Source: Bufo bufo (Eukaryota > Chordata > Amphibia > Anura > Bufonidae). From it: a stretch of DNA of 64,000 bases. A program made the translations under genes and the position numbers. The stretch is from NCBI RefSeq assembly GCF_905171765.1, contig NC_053390.1:515988852-516052851 (forward strand). The letters are read 5' to 3'. Below are positions 22,831 through 33,092 of this stretch, piece after piece (positions within the stretch are counted from its first letter, which is position 1; each line of letters starts with the position of its first letter). Below the pieces are notes generated by a model. It did no database searches. It saw only the letters and a program-made list of their open reading frames with translations, and had not been told where the DNA came from.

Positions 22831-23300
22831 ACAGGATGCCGGCTCAAATCATTCAGCCGGCATCCTGTCACAACGCCGGGGGGGTCGTGTGACCCCCCCG
22901 TATCGGTGATCGCAGCAAACCGCAGGTCAATTCAGACCTGCGGTTTGTTGCGCTTTCTGCCGATTCTGATCCACGCGGGCCCTGACTTTAAAATGCCCCA
23001 TATAACGTTTTTTTCACCCCCCCCCCTGCACCCCTGAATGATTTTATGGTGGCAGGTGGTGCAGGGGGGTGTTGCAGGCGGTGCGGTGTTCAGTGGGTAT
23101 ACCAGAGTGTCAGCACATTGCTGACACTCTGGTATAAATGGCTGACATCTGTGCTGTGATGTCAGCCGTTTAACCCTTTCCATACCGCGGTCCGTACGGA
23201 CCGCTGTATGGATAAAGTTAACAGGTAAGAGGGGGCTCCCTCCCTCTCCCCTCCTTACCCTTACCCGTCTGCGAAGTTGTGGCCACAACTGAGCAGACGG
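22831..23300. repeat. Series of perfect hairpins
   Basis: Consecutive perfect or near-perfect stems: 22831-22844/22855-22868 (ACAGGATGCCGGCT), 22911-22928/22935-22952 (CGCAGCAAACCGCAGGTC), 23101-23114/23120-23133 (ACCAGAGTGTCAGC), the palindrome 23181-23210 around GGTCCGTACGGACC, and 23266-23300 around GTTGTGGCCACAAC. The same design occurs in the other TTAA element at 43206-43365. Confidence 0.8.
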
Positions 23301-23383
23301 GGAAGGTTCCCATGGCAACAGGACGCCGCCTCAGGCATCCTGCTGTCCATGGTGCTGAACAGATCTGTGCTAAAGGCATAGAT

Positions 23384-23396
23384 CAGTTCAGACAAA
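23384..23396. repeat. Target duplication of the Penelope pair, left
   Basis: The 13 bp CAGTTCAGACAAA here is repeated at 34102-34114 on the far side of both Penelope copies, so the whole 10.7 kb went in as one event. A T just before may make it 14 bp. Confidence 0.8.
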
Positions 23397-24156
23397 AAAT
23401 ATATAGAAGAAGTACAGCGGCTCACCTCCTCAGTATATGGAAAAGGTGCTCACCCCCAGGTCCCACCCTCAGGACCGAGTGAGAAATTGAATGTAAAAAG
23501 ACAGGTGTGGGGGGGCACACTACAAAAGGGAACACCAAACAACAAATTAATAGTACACTTTATTCCACTGAATTGTGGTAAAATCCTAAAAACATACCCC
23601 TAAAATACAAATAAAATATAGACCATATACAAATCTATAAAAATGCACACAAGGGAATGACACGGTTAAATACCCAAATAGCAGCTAATGAACTTGAGCG
23701 GCACACCAATATTGTCCACAATCGCAGAATGTCCCATAGGTATCCAAATCTAGTGGATTAGTGTAACACAGTTCTTACTGGGTTACCCCCAATTCAAGCC
23801 TGTGGGGCCCAATAGTTTGCTGGGTATGGCCTATGAAAAACGGCTCACTACCGCTGCCACAATACCTGCACGTGCTGTCTCTGCTCAGACTCAGCTCGGT
23901 CTTACCGGTCTTCACTGCTAATCCTGCAGCGGTGGTATGGAAGGCCGCACACCCGCAGCGTCCCACGAGGTGTGCTTCCGCCTGCACGTATCGTCCCACG
24001 TGACCGGGTATCCAAGGAGACCGGATGCTTTGCTACTGTGACGTCAGTATTGTGCGACAGCTTTCACAGCGGCGCTGTTCAGTTCACTTTATCTTCTTTT
24101 CTTTGCCGGCTTTGTTTTCTTTGGTATGCGGTGGATCAACGCTCACTCTAACTACC

Positions 24157-24197
24157 GCCAGACGCGTTTCGGGGTCCCTCGCCCCTTCCTCAGTGGC
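24157..24197 (-). ncRNA. Hammerhead ribozyme in copy 1 3' pseudo-LTR
   Basis: On the minus strand: GCCA, CUGAGGA, stem II GGGG/CCCC, GAAA, ACGCGU, predicted cleavage after GUC, then UGGC pairing with GCCA. An extra A lies between CUGAGGA and stem II. Stem III is the six-base palindrome ACGCGU, too short to fold alone but able to pair between two molecules, as proposed for other Penelope hammerheads. Confidence 0.75.
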
Positions 24198-24621
24198 CTA
24201 CTGAGTGAACGGATCCTCACTCTTTATAAATGGTTAACTCCACCCCCATCTATAATTGACGGAGTGGATTCACCCTTGATATGGCTATACATCTGTGCAT
24301 TACCATTTGTATATATTTCAGCAATTCATTACATAAAATATAAATATAAAACAATAAATATCATTATATATCCCATTAAAATATAGGTCATTGGAGAAGA
24401 CTACTGAAACAAATGGAGACAACTATTAAAGTGCCATGCACACAAACCGCATTGAGCTGCATGCGTTTTCAATTGCGTAATTGTGGCTCAGTATGCCTAG
24501 GAGGTAATTCTGTTACTGTTATGGCTTATTGTAGATTAAGAGGAACCGTCCCGCAAGGAGGGGAGATCACAGTGTCGATAGACGACCAAACTGCGATGTC
24601 CCATCCCTACCGGACAGGCCC

Positions 24622-27181
24622 TCACAAAAACCCGAACACCTCCATCTCAGCATTGAGGCCCCTGGGGATGATGGTATCATATTCAAAAATCCTCCGGGAT
24701 TCCTGACGTGACATATGTGCAATATGATTCCCACCTCTCCAGGGTTTTTTAACCTTTTCAATTGCCACAAACTTCAACCCAGTAGGATCACTATTGTGTA
24801 CTACTCCAAAATGTCTGGATAGGGAGTGCGTCTCCAGGCCTTTCTTAATATTTGCCACATGCTCCGCTACTCTCTTTTTTAATGTTCTTTTTGTTCTGCC
24901 GATATATTGTTTCTTGCATCCACATTGTAGCAGATATTTCACATCTGTGGAATCGCAAGTAAGGCATTCCTGTATTTCCAAACTGAATGAGTTGACAGTT
25001 GACTCTACTTTTGTGGTCTTTTTTGGGAAGCTAGTAATTTTGCAATTGGCACACCTCCCACATCTGAAGAAACCATTCACTGCTAACCAATTATCTTTTT
25101 TCTGAGTTTCTTTCCTCAATTTCACTGTGGGAGCTATCTTGCCGGCCAAATTGTTTGCCCTAGTATATGTAATTTGGGGGGCTGCACTCAAGAGGGGACC
25201 AATGACTCTATCATTTAATAAGTGTCCCCAATGTTTGCGAATACTTTTTTCCATTGTTTTGTACTGAGAATTAAAAGGTAGTATAATTCTCAATACCTCA
25301 TCTTGTGGTGGGGGATCTCTCGCAACAAAGAAATCTTTCCTCTCCATTCTTTTCACTTTTTCAAGTGACCTATCTATCACTTGGACCGGATAATCCCTTT
25401 CTAGGAATTGTTGCTTCAACACAGTTGCTTCCTCCTCAAATTGATTATCATCTGTACAATTTCGCCTAAGTCTCCGAAATTGACTGGTAGGCACATTTAC
25501 CAACCAGCGAGGTAGGTGGCAGCTAGCATATCTGATAAAGCTGTTCTTAGCAACTGGTTTGAAGTAGGTGTTGCAAAATAGTTGTCCCCCCTTTACCTGT
25601 ATTTCCAAATCTAGGAATTCTACTTTCAGCTGACTGACTGTGGGGCTGAACACCAGATTTTTATCATTCTTATTAATGTCCTGAAGGAAAATATCCAAGG
25701 ATTCAGACGTATTCTGCCATATGAACAGGATGTCATCTATGTAGCGCCGCCACAGTACCAGATCCGTCCCCAGCCTGGGCTTGATGACCTCCTCCTCCCA
25801 TTGCGCCAAAAAAAGATTGGCATAGCTGGGGGCGAACCTGGTACCCATGGCGGTGCCAGTGCGCTGTACATAGATCTCCCGATCAAATGCAAAATAATTA
25901 TGGGCCAATATATATCTTACCCCGCCCAAAATATACTCCAACTGCTCACTCGGGAGACCGACTTCTTTCGACATCTGTTCCTGTAACGCCTGTACACCCT
26001 GAATATGATCAATAATTGTATACAGGGATCCTACATCCAGCGTCCCCAAGATCCAACCATCCACCCAATTGATCGCCTCCAGGGTGCCAACAATGTCAGT
26101 GGTGTCACGTATATATGACGGCACCTGTTTCACGTGGGGTTGAAGCCATTGGTCGATATACTTCGATAAATTGCATGATATGGATTCAATCCCTGACACT
26201 ATCGGCCGACCCGGAGGCGACCGTAGATTTTTATGGATCTTGGGGATGCAATAGAACACCGGAATCCTTTTTTCCGTGTTCAAGATGAACCTCGCTTCCT
26301 GTTCAGACAGAAAGCCCCTTTTCAATCCCTCTTCACAGTAAATCTTTAGTTTTTTATAATATTCCTCAGTTGGGTTTCCCCTTAGTTTCTGATATGTGTT
26401 TTGTGACTCTAGTTGTCTATGGCATTCCTTGAGATAGTCTGCCATATTTTGTATCACTACAGCCCCACCTTTGTCAGCCGGCCTAATGATAATCTCATTC
26501 ATCTCTTGTAATGCTTTGATAGCTTTAATCTCCTCTTTGTTTAAATTTGTATTTAACTTCCGGCTTTTCATACCTCTTAAATCCCGTTCTACATTATTTC
26601 TAAAGGTGGCCATTTCGTTACTGATCTCCTGCCTGGGGAATTTCTTTGATCTAGCTCTTAAATCAGTATGTGAATATCTACTCATGTCTCCTTCGATATC
26701 CATTTCTCTGTTGATTGGGTTTTTCAGGAAATATTTTTTAAGGCAAAGCCGTCTGATGAATTTCTCTACCCCCATATATGTAGCAAATTTATCAAGGGGG
26801 TTAGACGGAGCAAATTTCAGACCTTTATTCAATAGCTTAATCTGCGTATCTGAAAGTACAGTGTCACTTATATTAATTATGTTGGTCGTCGATTGTGCAG
26901 ATTTCTGTGTTCCCTTTTTCTGTGCATGTCGTCCTCTTCTAATTGTCCTGTGTGTTCTTGCCGTCTTGACCTGGTCAGTGTCGGCGTGTAATAGTGTTCC
27001 CTGTCCTGGTGATATCTGTGTTCTTGTCTTGGTGGTTGGTGATTCCCCCTGTCCCGTATGTGCTCCATCGGACGATCTCTCAAATTGTAATCGTGTGTGT
27101 ACCCCTGTCTGTGACTGTGTTTTTTCGTGTTCTGTCGTGGTGGTGTGGGAGTGCGTATAGTTCTCGTTCGTGCTCTGTGAT
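24622..27181 (-). CDS. Penelope RT plus GIY-YIG endonuclease, copy 1
   Basis: It reverse-transcribes the element RNA and cuts target DNA. RT motifs in order: RPADKGGAVVI, RPIVSGIES, LGTLDVGSLYTII (motif A), GTAMGTRFAPSYANLF (motif B), YIDDILFIW (motif C, near 25735) and KVEFLDLEI. A cysteine-rich linker (CGRCANC...CLTC) precedes the GIY-YIG domain, with YLLQCGCKKQYIGRTKRTL near 24920 and a C-terminus ending FGFL. This is the Neptune-type order of Penelope-like elements. Relative to copy 2, an I to K change turns VIYLL into VKYLL inside the GIY-YIG core and probably harms the nuclease. The frame has no early ATG; its open region starts upstream inside ORF1 (start given by analogy with copy 2), so it may be expressed as an ORF1 fusion. 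Confidence 0.9.
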
Positions 27182-27821
27182 GTGGGGGAGTGTAATCTAA
27201 AAAATGAGGTGTTGCCAATGTTTCCAATCTATTGGAAACCTTGACATTACCATAATCTGTGTCTTCACCCTGTTTGTCTGTATCCTCGACTTCCCTCTGT
27301 ATATTGACATCTGTAACTGCCTTCCTCTCCAGATGATACAATTTCCTGGATTTTTTCTTTATTATTTCCCTTTCCAGAGAGTCTAAATTATTACAGATTC
27401 TTTCATGCCACTTATGTTTTGTCTCTGTATCAGGGAATTTCTCCATTTCACATTTGAGGGTATCTATCTGTCTCGTCATCTCCTCAGACATTTGAATCCT
27501 CTTTTTTATAATCATTTGGACCAGGGTTCCCGATTGTATTTTCAGGAATTCATCCCACTCTTGCTTGAATTTGTCATCCACTAAGTCCAAAGCAGGTGTC
27601 TTAGTGAGTGTCAAACCTTTGGGGATGAGCCCCTTGTCCAAATATTGTGTGAGTGACTTTATCTCCCATTTGTTGCGCAAATGGCGCTGCAGAGTCCTCT
27701 CCAATACCTTAAAAACATCATCTATTGTTCTTTCGTTTCTTGCCAATATATCTCCTTCCACATTAAAGTTGAAGGTTTCTATTTTCTTATACTTGTTGTT
27801 AAGGTGTTCCCAAATGTCCAT
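26877..27821 (-). CDS. Penelope ORF1, copy 1, intact
   Basis: The 314-residue protein starts at ATG 27821 (MDIWEHLNNKYKK). Residues 1-190 are rich in charged helices with coiled-coil character (WEIKSLTQYLDKG, QEWDEFLKIQSGTL, EEMTRQIDTLKCEMEK, SLEREIIKKKSRK). The last 110 residues are basic and low-complexity, full of R, H, T and Q (RARTRTIRTPTPPRQ), suggesting nucleic-acid binding. There is no known catalytic motif. Its last 350 nt are also open in the -1 frame, which leads into the RT. It probably packages RNA like other retroelement ORF1 proteins; that is inference. An upstream in-frame GTG exists, but the ATG is the better start. Confidence 0.8.
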   Translation of the reverse strand: MDIWEHLNNKYKKIETFNFNVEGDILARNERTIDDVFKVLERTLQRHLRNKWEIKSLTQYLDKGLIPKGLTLTKTPALDLVDDKFKQEWDEFLKIQSGTLVQMIIKKRIQMSEEMTRQIDTLKCEMEKFPDTETKHKWHERICNNLDSLEREIIKKKSRKLYHLERKAVTDVNIQREVEDTDKQGEDTDYGNVKVSNRLETLATPHFLDYTPPHHRARTRTIRTPTPPRQNTKKHSHRQGYTHDYNLRDRPMEHIRDRGNHQPPRQEHRYHQDREHYYTPTLTRSRRQEHTGQLEEDDMHRKREHRNLHNRRPT

Positions 27822-27851
27822 ATTAGAGAGACAGGGAGCACAGCTGTGAAG

Positions 27852-28539
27852 GGTGCTGCACAAAAAATATATAGAAGAAGTACAGCGGCTCACCTCCTCA
27901 GTATATGGAAAAGGTGCTCACCCCCAGGTCCCACCCTCAGGACCGAGTGAGAAATTGAATGTAAAAAGACAGGTGTGGGGGGGCACACTACAAAAGGGAA
28001 CACCAAACAACAAATTAATAGTACACTTTATTCCACTGAATTGTGGTAAAATCCTAAAAACATACCCCTAAAATACAAATAAAATATAGACCATATACAA
28101 ATCTATAAAAATGCACACAAGGGAATGACACGGTTAAATACCCAAATAGCAGCTAATGAACTTGAGCGGCACACCAATATTGTCCACAATCGCAGAATGT
28201 CCCATAGGTATCCAAATCTAGTGGATTAGTGTAACACAGTTCTTACTGGGTTACCCCCAATTCAAGCCTGTGGGGCCCAATAGTTTGCTGGGTATGGCCT
28301 ATGAAAAACGGCTCACTACCGCTGCCACAATACCTGCACGTGCTGTCTCTGCTCAGACTCAGCTCGGTCTTACCGGTCTTCACTGCTAATCCTGCAGCGG
28401 TGGTATGGAAGGCCGCACACCCGCAGCGTCCCACGAGGTGTGCTTCCGCCTGCACGTATCGTCCCACGTGACCGGGTATCCAAGGAGACCGGATGCTTTG
28501 CTACTGTGACGTCAGTATTGTGCGACAGCTTTCACAGCG
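27852..28539 (-). repeat. Copy 1 5' pseudo-LTR, truncated
   Basis: It is collinear with 23397-24075 at the other end of copy 1. It starts at the head-to-head junction and lacks the hammerhead found upstream in other copies. The 3' edge of the repeat unit, TATATATTTTTT followed by GTGCAGCACC, lies here. Confidence 0.85.
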
Positions 28540-29849
28540 TCAGGAATCCCGGAGGATTTTTGAATATGATACCATCATCCCCAGGGGCCTCAATGCTGAG
28601 ATGGAGGTGTTCGGGTTTTTGTGAGGGCCTGTCCGGTAGGGATGGGACATCGCAGTTTGGTCGTCTATCGACACTGTGATCTCCCCTCCTTGCGGGACGG
28701 TTCCTCTTAATCTACAATAAGCCATAACAGTAACAGAATTACCTCCTAGGCATACTGAGCCACAATTACGCAATTGAAAACGCATGCAGCTCAATGCGGT
28801 TTGTGTGCATGGCACTTTAATAGTTGTCTCCATTTGTTTCAGTAGTCTTCTCCAATGACCTATATTTTAATGGGATATATAATGATATTTATTGTTTTAT
28901 ATTTATATTTTATGTAATGAATTGCTGAAATATATACAAATGGTAATGCACAGATGTATAGCCATATCAAGGGTGAATCCACTCCGTCAATTATAGATGG
29001 GGGTGGAGTTAACCATTTATAAAGAGTGAGGATCCGTTCACTCAGTAGGCCACTGAGGAAGGGGCGAGGGACCCCGAAACGCGTCTGGCGGTAGTTAGAG
29101 TGAGCGTTGATCCACCGCATACCAAAGAAAACAAAGCCGGCAAAGAAAAGAAGATAAAGTGAACTGAACAGCGCCGCTGTGAAAGCTGTCGCACAATACT
29201 GACGTCACAGTAGCAAAGCATCCGGTCTCCTTGGATACCCGGTCACGTGGGACGATACGTGCAGGCGGAAGCACACCTCGTGGGACGCTGCGGGTGTGCG
29301 GCCTTCCATACCACCGCTGCAGGATTAGCAGTGAAGACCGGTAAGACCGAGCTGAGTCTGAGCAGAGACAGCACGTGCAGGTATTGTGGCAGCGGTAGTG
29401 AGCCGTTTTTCATAGGCCATATCCAGCAAACTATTGGGCCCCACAGGCTTGAATTGGGGGTAACCCAGTAAGAACTGTGTTACACTAATCCACTAGATTT
29501 GGATACCTATGGGACATTCTGCGATTGTGGACAATATTGGTGTGCCGCTCAAGTTCATTAGCTGCTATTTGGGTATTTAACCGTGTCATTCCCTTGTGTG
29601 CATTTTTATAGATTTGTATATGGTCTATATTTTATTTGTATTTTAGGGGTATGTTTTTAGGATTTTACCACAATTCAGTGGAATAAAGTGTACTATTAAT
29701 TTGTTGTTTGGTGTTCCCTTTTGTAGTGTGCCCCCCCACACCTGTCTTTTTACATTCAATTTCTCACTCGGTCCTGAGGGTGGGACCTGGGGGTGAGCAC
29801 CTTTTCCATATACTGAGGAGGTGAGCCGCTGTACTTCTTCTATATATTT
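28538..29849 (+). repeat. Copy 2 5' pseudo-LTR
   Basis: This direct repeat of 33006-34101 (constant offset 4468, no indels seen over the shared part) contains the end of ORF2, the 3' UTR, the hammerhead and a T-rich end. This is how Penelope terminal repeats differ from true LTRs: they arise from tandem RNA or tandem insertion and include coding sequence. Confidence 0.85.
29049..29089 (+). ncRNA. Hammerhead ribozyme in copy 2 5' pseudo-LTR
   Basis: The 41 nt core is identical to the copy 1 hammerhead: GCCA / CUGAGGA / GGGG-CCCC stem / GAAA / ACGCGU / GUC cleavage site / UGGC. Cleavage here would set the 5' end of a processed RNA at about 29086. Confidence 0.75.
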
Positions 29850-29892
29850 TTTGTGCAGCACCCTTCACAGCTGTGCTCCCTGTCTCTCTAAT

Positions 29893-30837
29893 ATGGACAT
29901 TTGGGAACACCTTAACAACAAGTATAAGAAAATAGAAACCTTCAACTTTAATGTGGAAGGAGATATATTGGCAAGAAACGAAAAAACAATAGATGATGTT
30001 TTTAAGGTATTGGAGAGGACTCTGCAGCGCCATTTGCGCAACAAATGGGAGATAAAGTCACTCACACAATATTTGGACAAGGGGCTCATCCCCAAAGGTT
30101 TGACACTCACTAAGACACCTGCTTTGGACTTAGTGGATGACAAATTCAAGCAAGAGTGGGATGAATTCCTGAAAATACAATCGGGAACCCTGGTCCAAAT
30201 GATTATAAAAAAGAGGATTCAAATGTCTGAGGAGATGACGAGACAGATAGATACCCTCAAATGTTAAATGGAGAAATTCCCTGATACAGAGACAAAACAT
30301 AAGTGGCATGAAAGAATCTGTAATAATTTAGACTCTCTGGAAAGGGAAATAATAAAGAAAAAATCCAGGAAATTGTATCATCTGGAGAGGAAGGCAGTTA
30401 CAGATGTCAATATACAGAGGGAAGTCGAGGATACAGACAAACAGGGTGAAGACACAGATTATGGTAATGTCAAGGTTTCCAATAGATTGGAAACATTGGC
30501 AACACCTCATTTTTTAGATTACACTCCCCCACATCACAGAGCACGAACGAGAACTATACGCACTCCCACACCACCACGACAGAACACGAAAAAACACAGT
30601 CACAGACAGGGGTACACACACGATTACAATTTGAGAGATCGTCCGATGGAGCACATACGGGACAGGGGGAATCACCAACCACCAAGACAAGAACACAGAT
30701 ATCACCAGGACAGGGAACACTATTACACGCCGACACTGACCAGGTCAAGACGGCAAGAACACACAGGACAATTAGAAGAGGACGACATGCACAGAAAAAG
30801 GGAACACAGAAATCTGCACAATCGACGACCAACATAA
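29893..30837 (+). pseudogene. Penelope ORF1, copy 2, one nonsense codon
   Basis: It has the same 315-codon frame as copy 1 ORF1 (start ATG 29893, MDIWEHLNNK) but a G to T change makes TAA at 30265-30267, just before the ATG at 30268 that opens the second half (MEKFPDTETKHKW). Copy 1 reads GAA there. Both halves remain otherwise open. Reinitiation at 30268 could make the basic C-terminal half. Confidence 0.88.
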
Positions 30838-33092
30838 TTAATATAAGTGACACTGTACTTTCAGATACGCAGATTAAGCTATTGAATAAAGGTCTGAAAT
30901 TTGCTCCGTCTAACCCCCTTGATAAATTTGCTACATATATGGGGGTAGAGAAATTCATCAGACGGCTTTGCCTTAAAAAATATTTCCTGAAAAACCCAAT
31001 CAACAGAGAAATGGATATCGAAGGAGACATGAGTAGATATTCACATACTGATTTAAGAGCTAGATCAAAGAAATTCCCCAGGCAGGAGATCAGTAACGAA
31101 ATGGCCACCTTTAGAAATAATGTAGAACGGGATTTAAGAGGTATGAAAAGCCGGAAGTTAAATACAAATTTAAACAAAGAGGAGATTAAAGCTATCAAAG
31201 CATTACAAGAGATGAATGAGATTATCATTAGGCCGGCTGACAAAGGTGGGGCTGTAGTGATACAAAATATGGCAGACTATCTCAAGGAATGCCATAGACA
31301 ACTAGAGTCACAAAACACATATCAGAAACTAAGGGGAGACCCAACTGAGGAATATTATAAAAAACTAAAGATTTACTGTGAAGAGGGATTGAAAAGGGGC
31401 TTTCTGTCTGAACAGGAAGCGAGGTTCATCTTGAACACGGAAAAAAGGATTCCGGTGTTCTATTGCATCCCCAAGATCCATAAAAATCTACGGTCGCCTC
31501 CGGGTCGGCCGATAGTGTCAGGGATTGAATCCATATCATGCAATTTATCGAAGTATATCGACCAATGGCTTCAACCCCACGTGAAACAGGTGCCGTCATA
31601 TATACGTGACACCACTGACATTGTTGGCACCCTGGAGGCGATCAATTGGGTGGATGGTTGGATCTTGGGGACGCTGGATGTAGGATCCCTGTATACAATT
31701 ATTGATCATATTCAGGGTGTACAGGCGTTACAGGAACAGATGTCGAAAGAAGTCGGTCTCCCGAGTGAGCAGTTGGAGTATATTTTGGGCGGGGTAAGAT
31801 ATATATTGGCCCATAATTATTTTGCATTTGATCGGGAGTTCTATGTACAGCGCACTGGCACCGCCATGGGTACCAGGTTCGCCCCCAGCTATGCCAATCT
31901 TTTTTTGGCGCAATGGGAGGAGGAGGTCATCAAGCCCAGGCTGGGGACGGATCTGGTACTGTGGCGGCGCTACATAGATGACATCCTGTTCATATGGCAG
32001 AATACGTCTGAATCCTTGGATATTTTCCTTCAGGACATTAATAAGAATGATAAAAATCTGGTGTTCAGCCCCACAGTCAGTCAGCTGAAAGTAGAATTCC
32101 TAGATTTGGAAATACAGGTAAAGGGGGGACAACTATTTTGCAACACCTACTTCAAACCAGTTGCTAAGAACAGCTTTATCAGATATGCTAGCTGCCACCT
32201 ACCTCGCTGGTTGGTAAATGTGCCTACCAGTCAATTTCGGAGACTTAGGCGAAATTGTACAGATGATAATCAATTTGAGGAGGAAGCAACTGTGTTGAAG
32301 CAACAATTCCTAGAAAGGGATTATCCGGTCCAAGTGATAGATAGGTCACTTGAAAAAGTGAAAAGAATGGAGAGGAAAGATTTCTTTGTTGCGAGAGATC
32401 CCCCACCACAAGATGAGGTATTGAGAATTATACTACCTTTTAATTCTCAGTACAAAACAATGGAAAAAAGTATTCGCAAACATTGGGGACACTTATTAAA
32501 TGATAGAGTCATTGGTCCCCTCTTGAGTGCAGCCCCCCAAATTACATATACTAGGGCAAACAATTTGGCCGGCAAGATAGCTCCCACAGTGAAATTGAGG
32601 AAAGAAACTCAGAAAAAAGATAATTGGTTAGCAGTGAATGGTTTCTTCAGTTGTGGGAGGTGTGCCAATTGCAAAATTACTAGCTTCCCAAAAAAGACCA
32701 CAAAAGTAGAGTCAACTGTCAACTCATTCAGTTTGGAAATACAGGAATGCCTTACTTGCGATTCCACAGATGTGATATATCTGCTACAATGTGGATGCAA
32801 GAAACAATATATCGGCAGAACAAAAAGAACATTAAAAAAGAGAGTAGCGGAGCATGTGGCAAATATTAAGAAAGGCCTGGAGACGCACTCCCTATCCAGA
32901 CATTTTGGAGTAGTACACAATAGTGATCCTACTGGGTTGAAGTTTGTGGCAATTGAAAAGGTTAAAAAACCCTGGAGAGGTGGGAATCATATTGCACATA
33001 TGTCACGTCAGGAATCCCGGAGGATTTTTGAATATGATACCATCATCCCCAGGGGCCTCAATGCTGAGATGGAGGTGTTCGGGTTTTTGTGA
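30486..33092 (+). CDS. Penelope RT plus GIY-YIG endonuclease, copy 2, open
   Basis: The frame is open for 868 codons from the TAG at 30483-30485 to the stop at 33092, with the first in-frame ATG only at 30939. The first 352 nt overlap ORF1 in its -1 frame. Domains: an N-terminal helical region, RT (RPADKGGAVVI near 31230; VGSLYTII near 31690; MGTRFAPSYANLF near 31870; YIDD at 31971-31982; VEFLDLEI near 32095), a cysteine linker (CGRCANC near 32660, CLTC near 32755) and GIY-YIG (VIYLLQCGCKKQYIGRTKR near 32775). All core motifs are intact, so it could still encode an active enzyme. Translation needs a -1 frameshift from ORF1, a non-ATG start, or the ATG at 30939. Confidence 0.9.
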   Translation: MGNIGNTSFFRLHSPTSQSTNENYTHSHTTTTEHEKTQSQTGVHTRLQFERSSDGAHTGQGESPTTKTRTQISPGQGTLLHADTDQVKTARTHRTIRRGRHAQKKGTQKSAQSTTNIINISDTVLSDTQIKLLNKGLKFAPSNPLDKFATYMGVEKFIRRLCLKKYFLKNPINREMDIEGDMSRYSHTDLRARSKKFPRQEISNEMATFRNNVERDLRGMKSRKLNTNLNKEEIKAIKALQEMNEIIIRPADKGGAVVIQNMADYLKECHRQLESQNTYQKLRGDPTEEYYKKLKIYCEEGLKRGFLSEQEARFILNTEKRIPVFYCIPKIHKNLRSPPGRPIVSGIESISCNLSKYIDQWLQPHVKQVPSYIRDTTDIVGTLEAINWVDGWILGTLDVGSLYTIIDHIQGVQALQEQMSKEVGLPSEQLEYILGGVRYILAHNYFAFDREFYVQRTGTAMGTRFAPSYANLFLAQWEEEVIKPRLGTDLVLWRRYIDDILFIWQNTSESLDIFLQDINKNDKNLVFSPTVSQLKVEFLDLEIQVKGGQLFCNTYFKPVAKNSFIRYASCHLPRWLVNVPTSQFRRLRRNCTDDNQFEEEATVLKQQFLERDYPVQVIDRSLEKVKRMERKDFFVARDPPPQDEVLRIILPFNSQYKTMEKSIRKHWGHLLNDRVIGPLLSAAPQITYTRANNLAGKIAPTVKLRKETQKKDNWLAVNGFFSCGRCANCKITSFPKKTTKVESTVNSFSLEIQECLTCDSTDVIYLLQCGCKKQYIGRTKRTLKKRVAEHVANIKKGLETHSLSRHFGVVHNSDPTGLKFVAIEKVKKPWRGGNHIAHMSRQESRRIFEYDTIIPRGLNAEMEVFGFL

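Larger units (their letters stand above)
23397..28539 (-). mobile_element. Penelope-like element, copy 1 (minus strand)
   Basis: In its own direction: a truncated 5' pseudo-LTR (28539-27852), ORF1 (27821-26877), the overlapping RT plus GIY-YIG frame (to 24622), 3' UTR, then the 3' pseudo-LTR with a hammerhead (24197-24157), ending at 23397. Its 5' end starts about 90 nt downstream of where the hammerhead would cleave. It is nearly identical to copy 2; the long RT frames differ at only four residues. The junction with copy 2 is at 28538-28539, where both share CG. Confidence 0.93.

Noticed and set aside
26471..27160. A 229-codon cysteine- and valine-rich frame antisense to Penelope ORF1 and RT (also 30554-31243)
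   Set aside because: It looks like a membrane protein but mirrors the charged ORF1 tail on the opposite strand. It is preserved only because the two copies are nearly identical.
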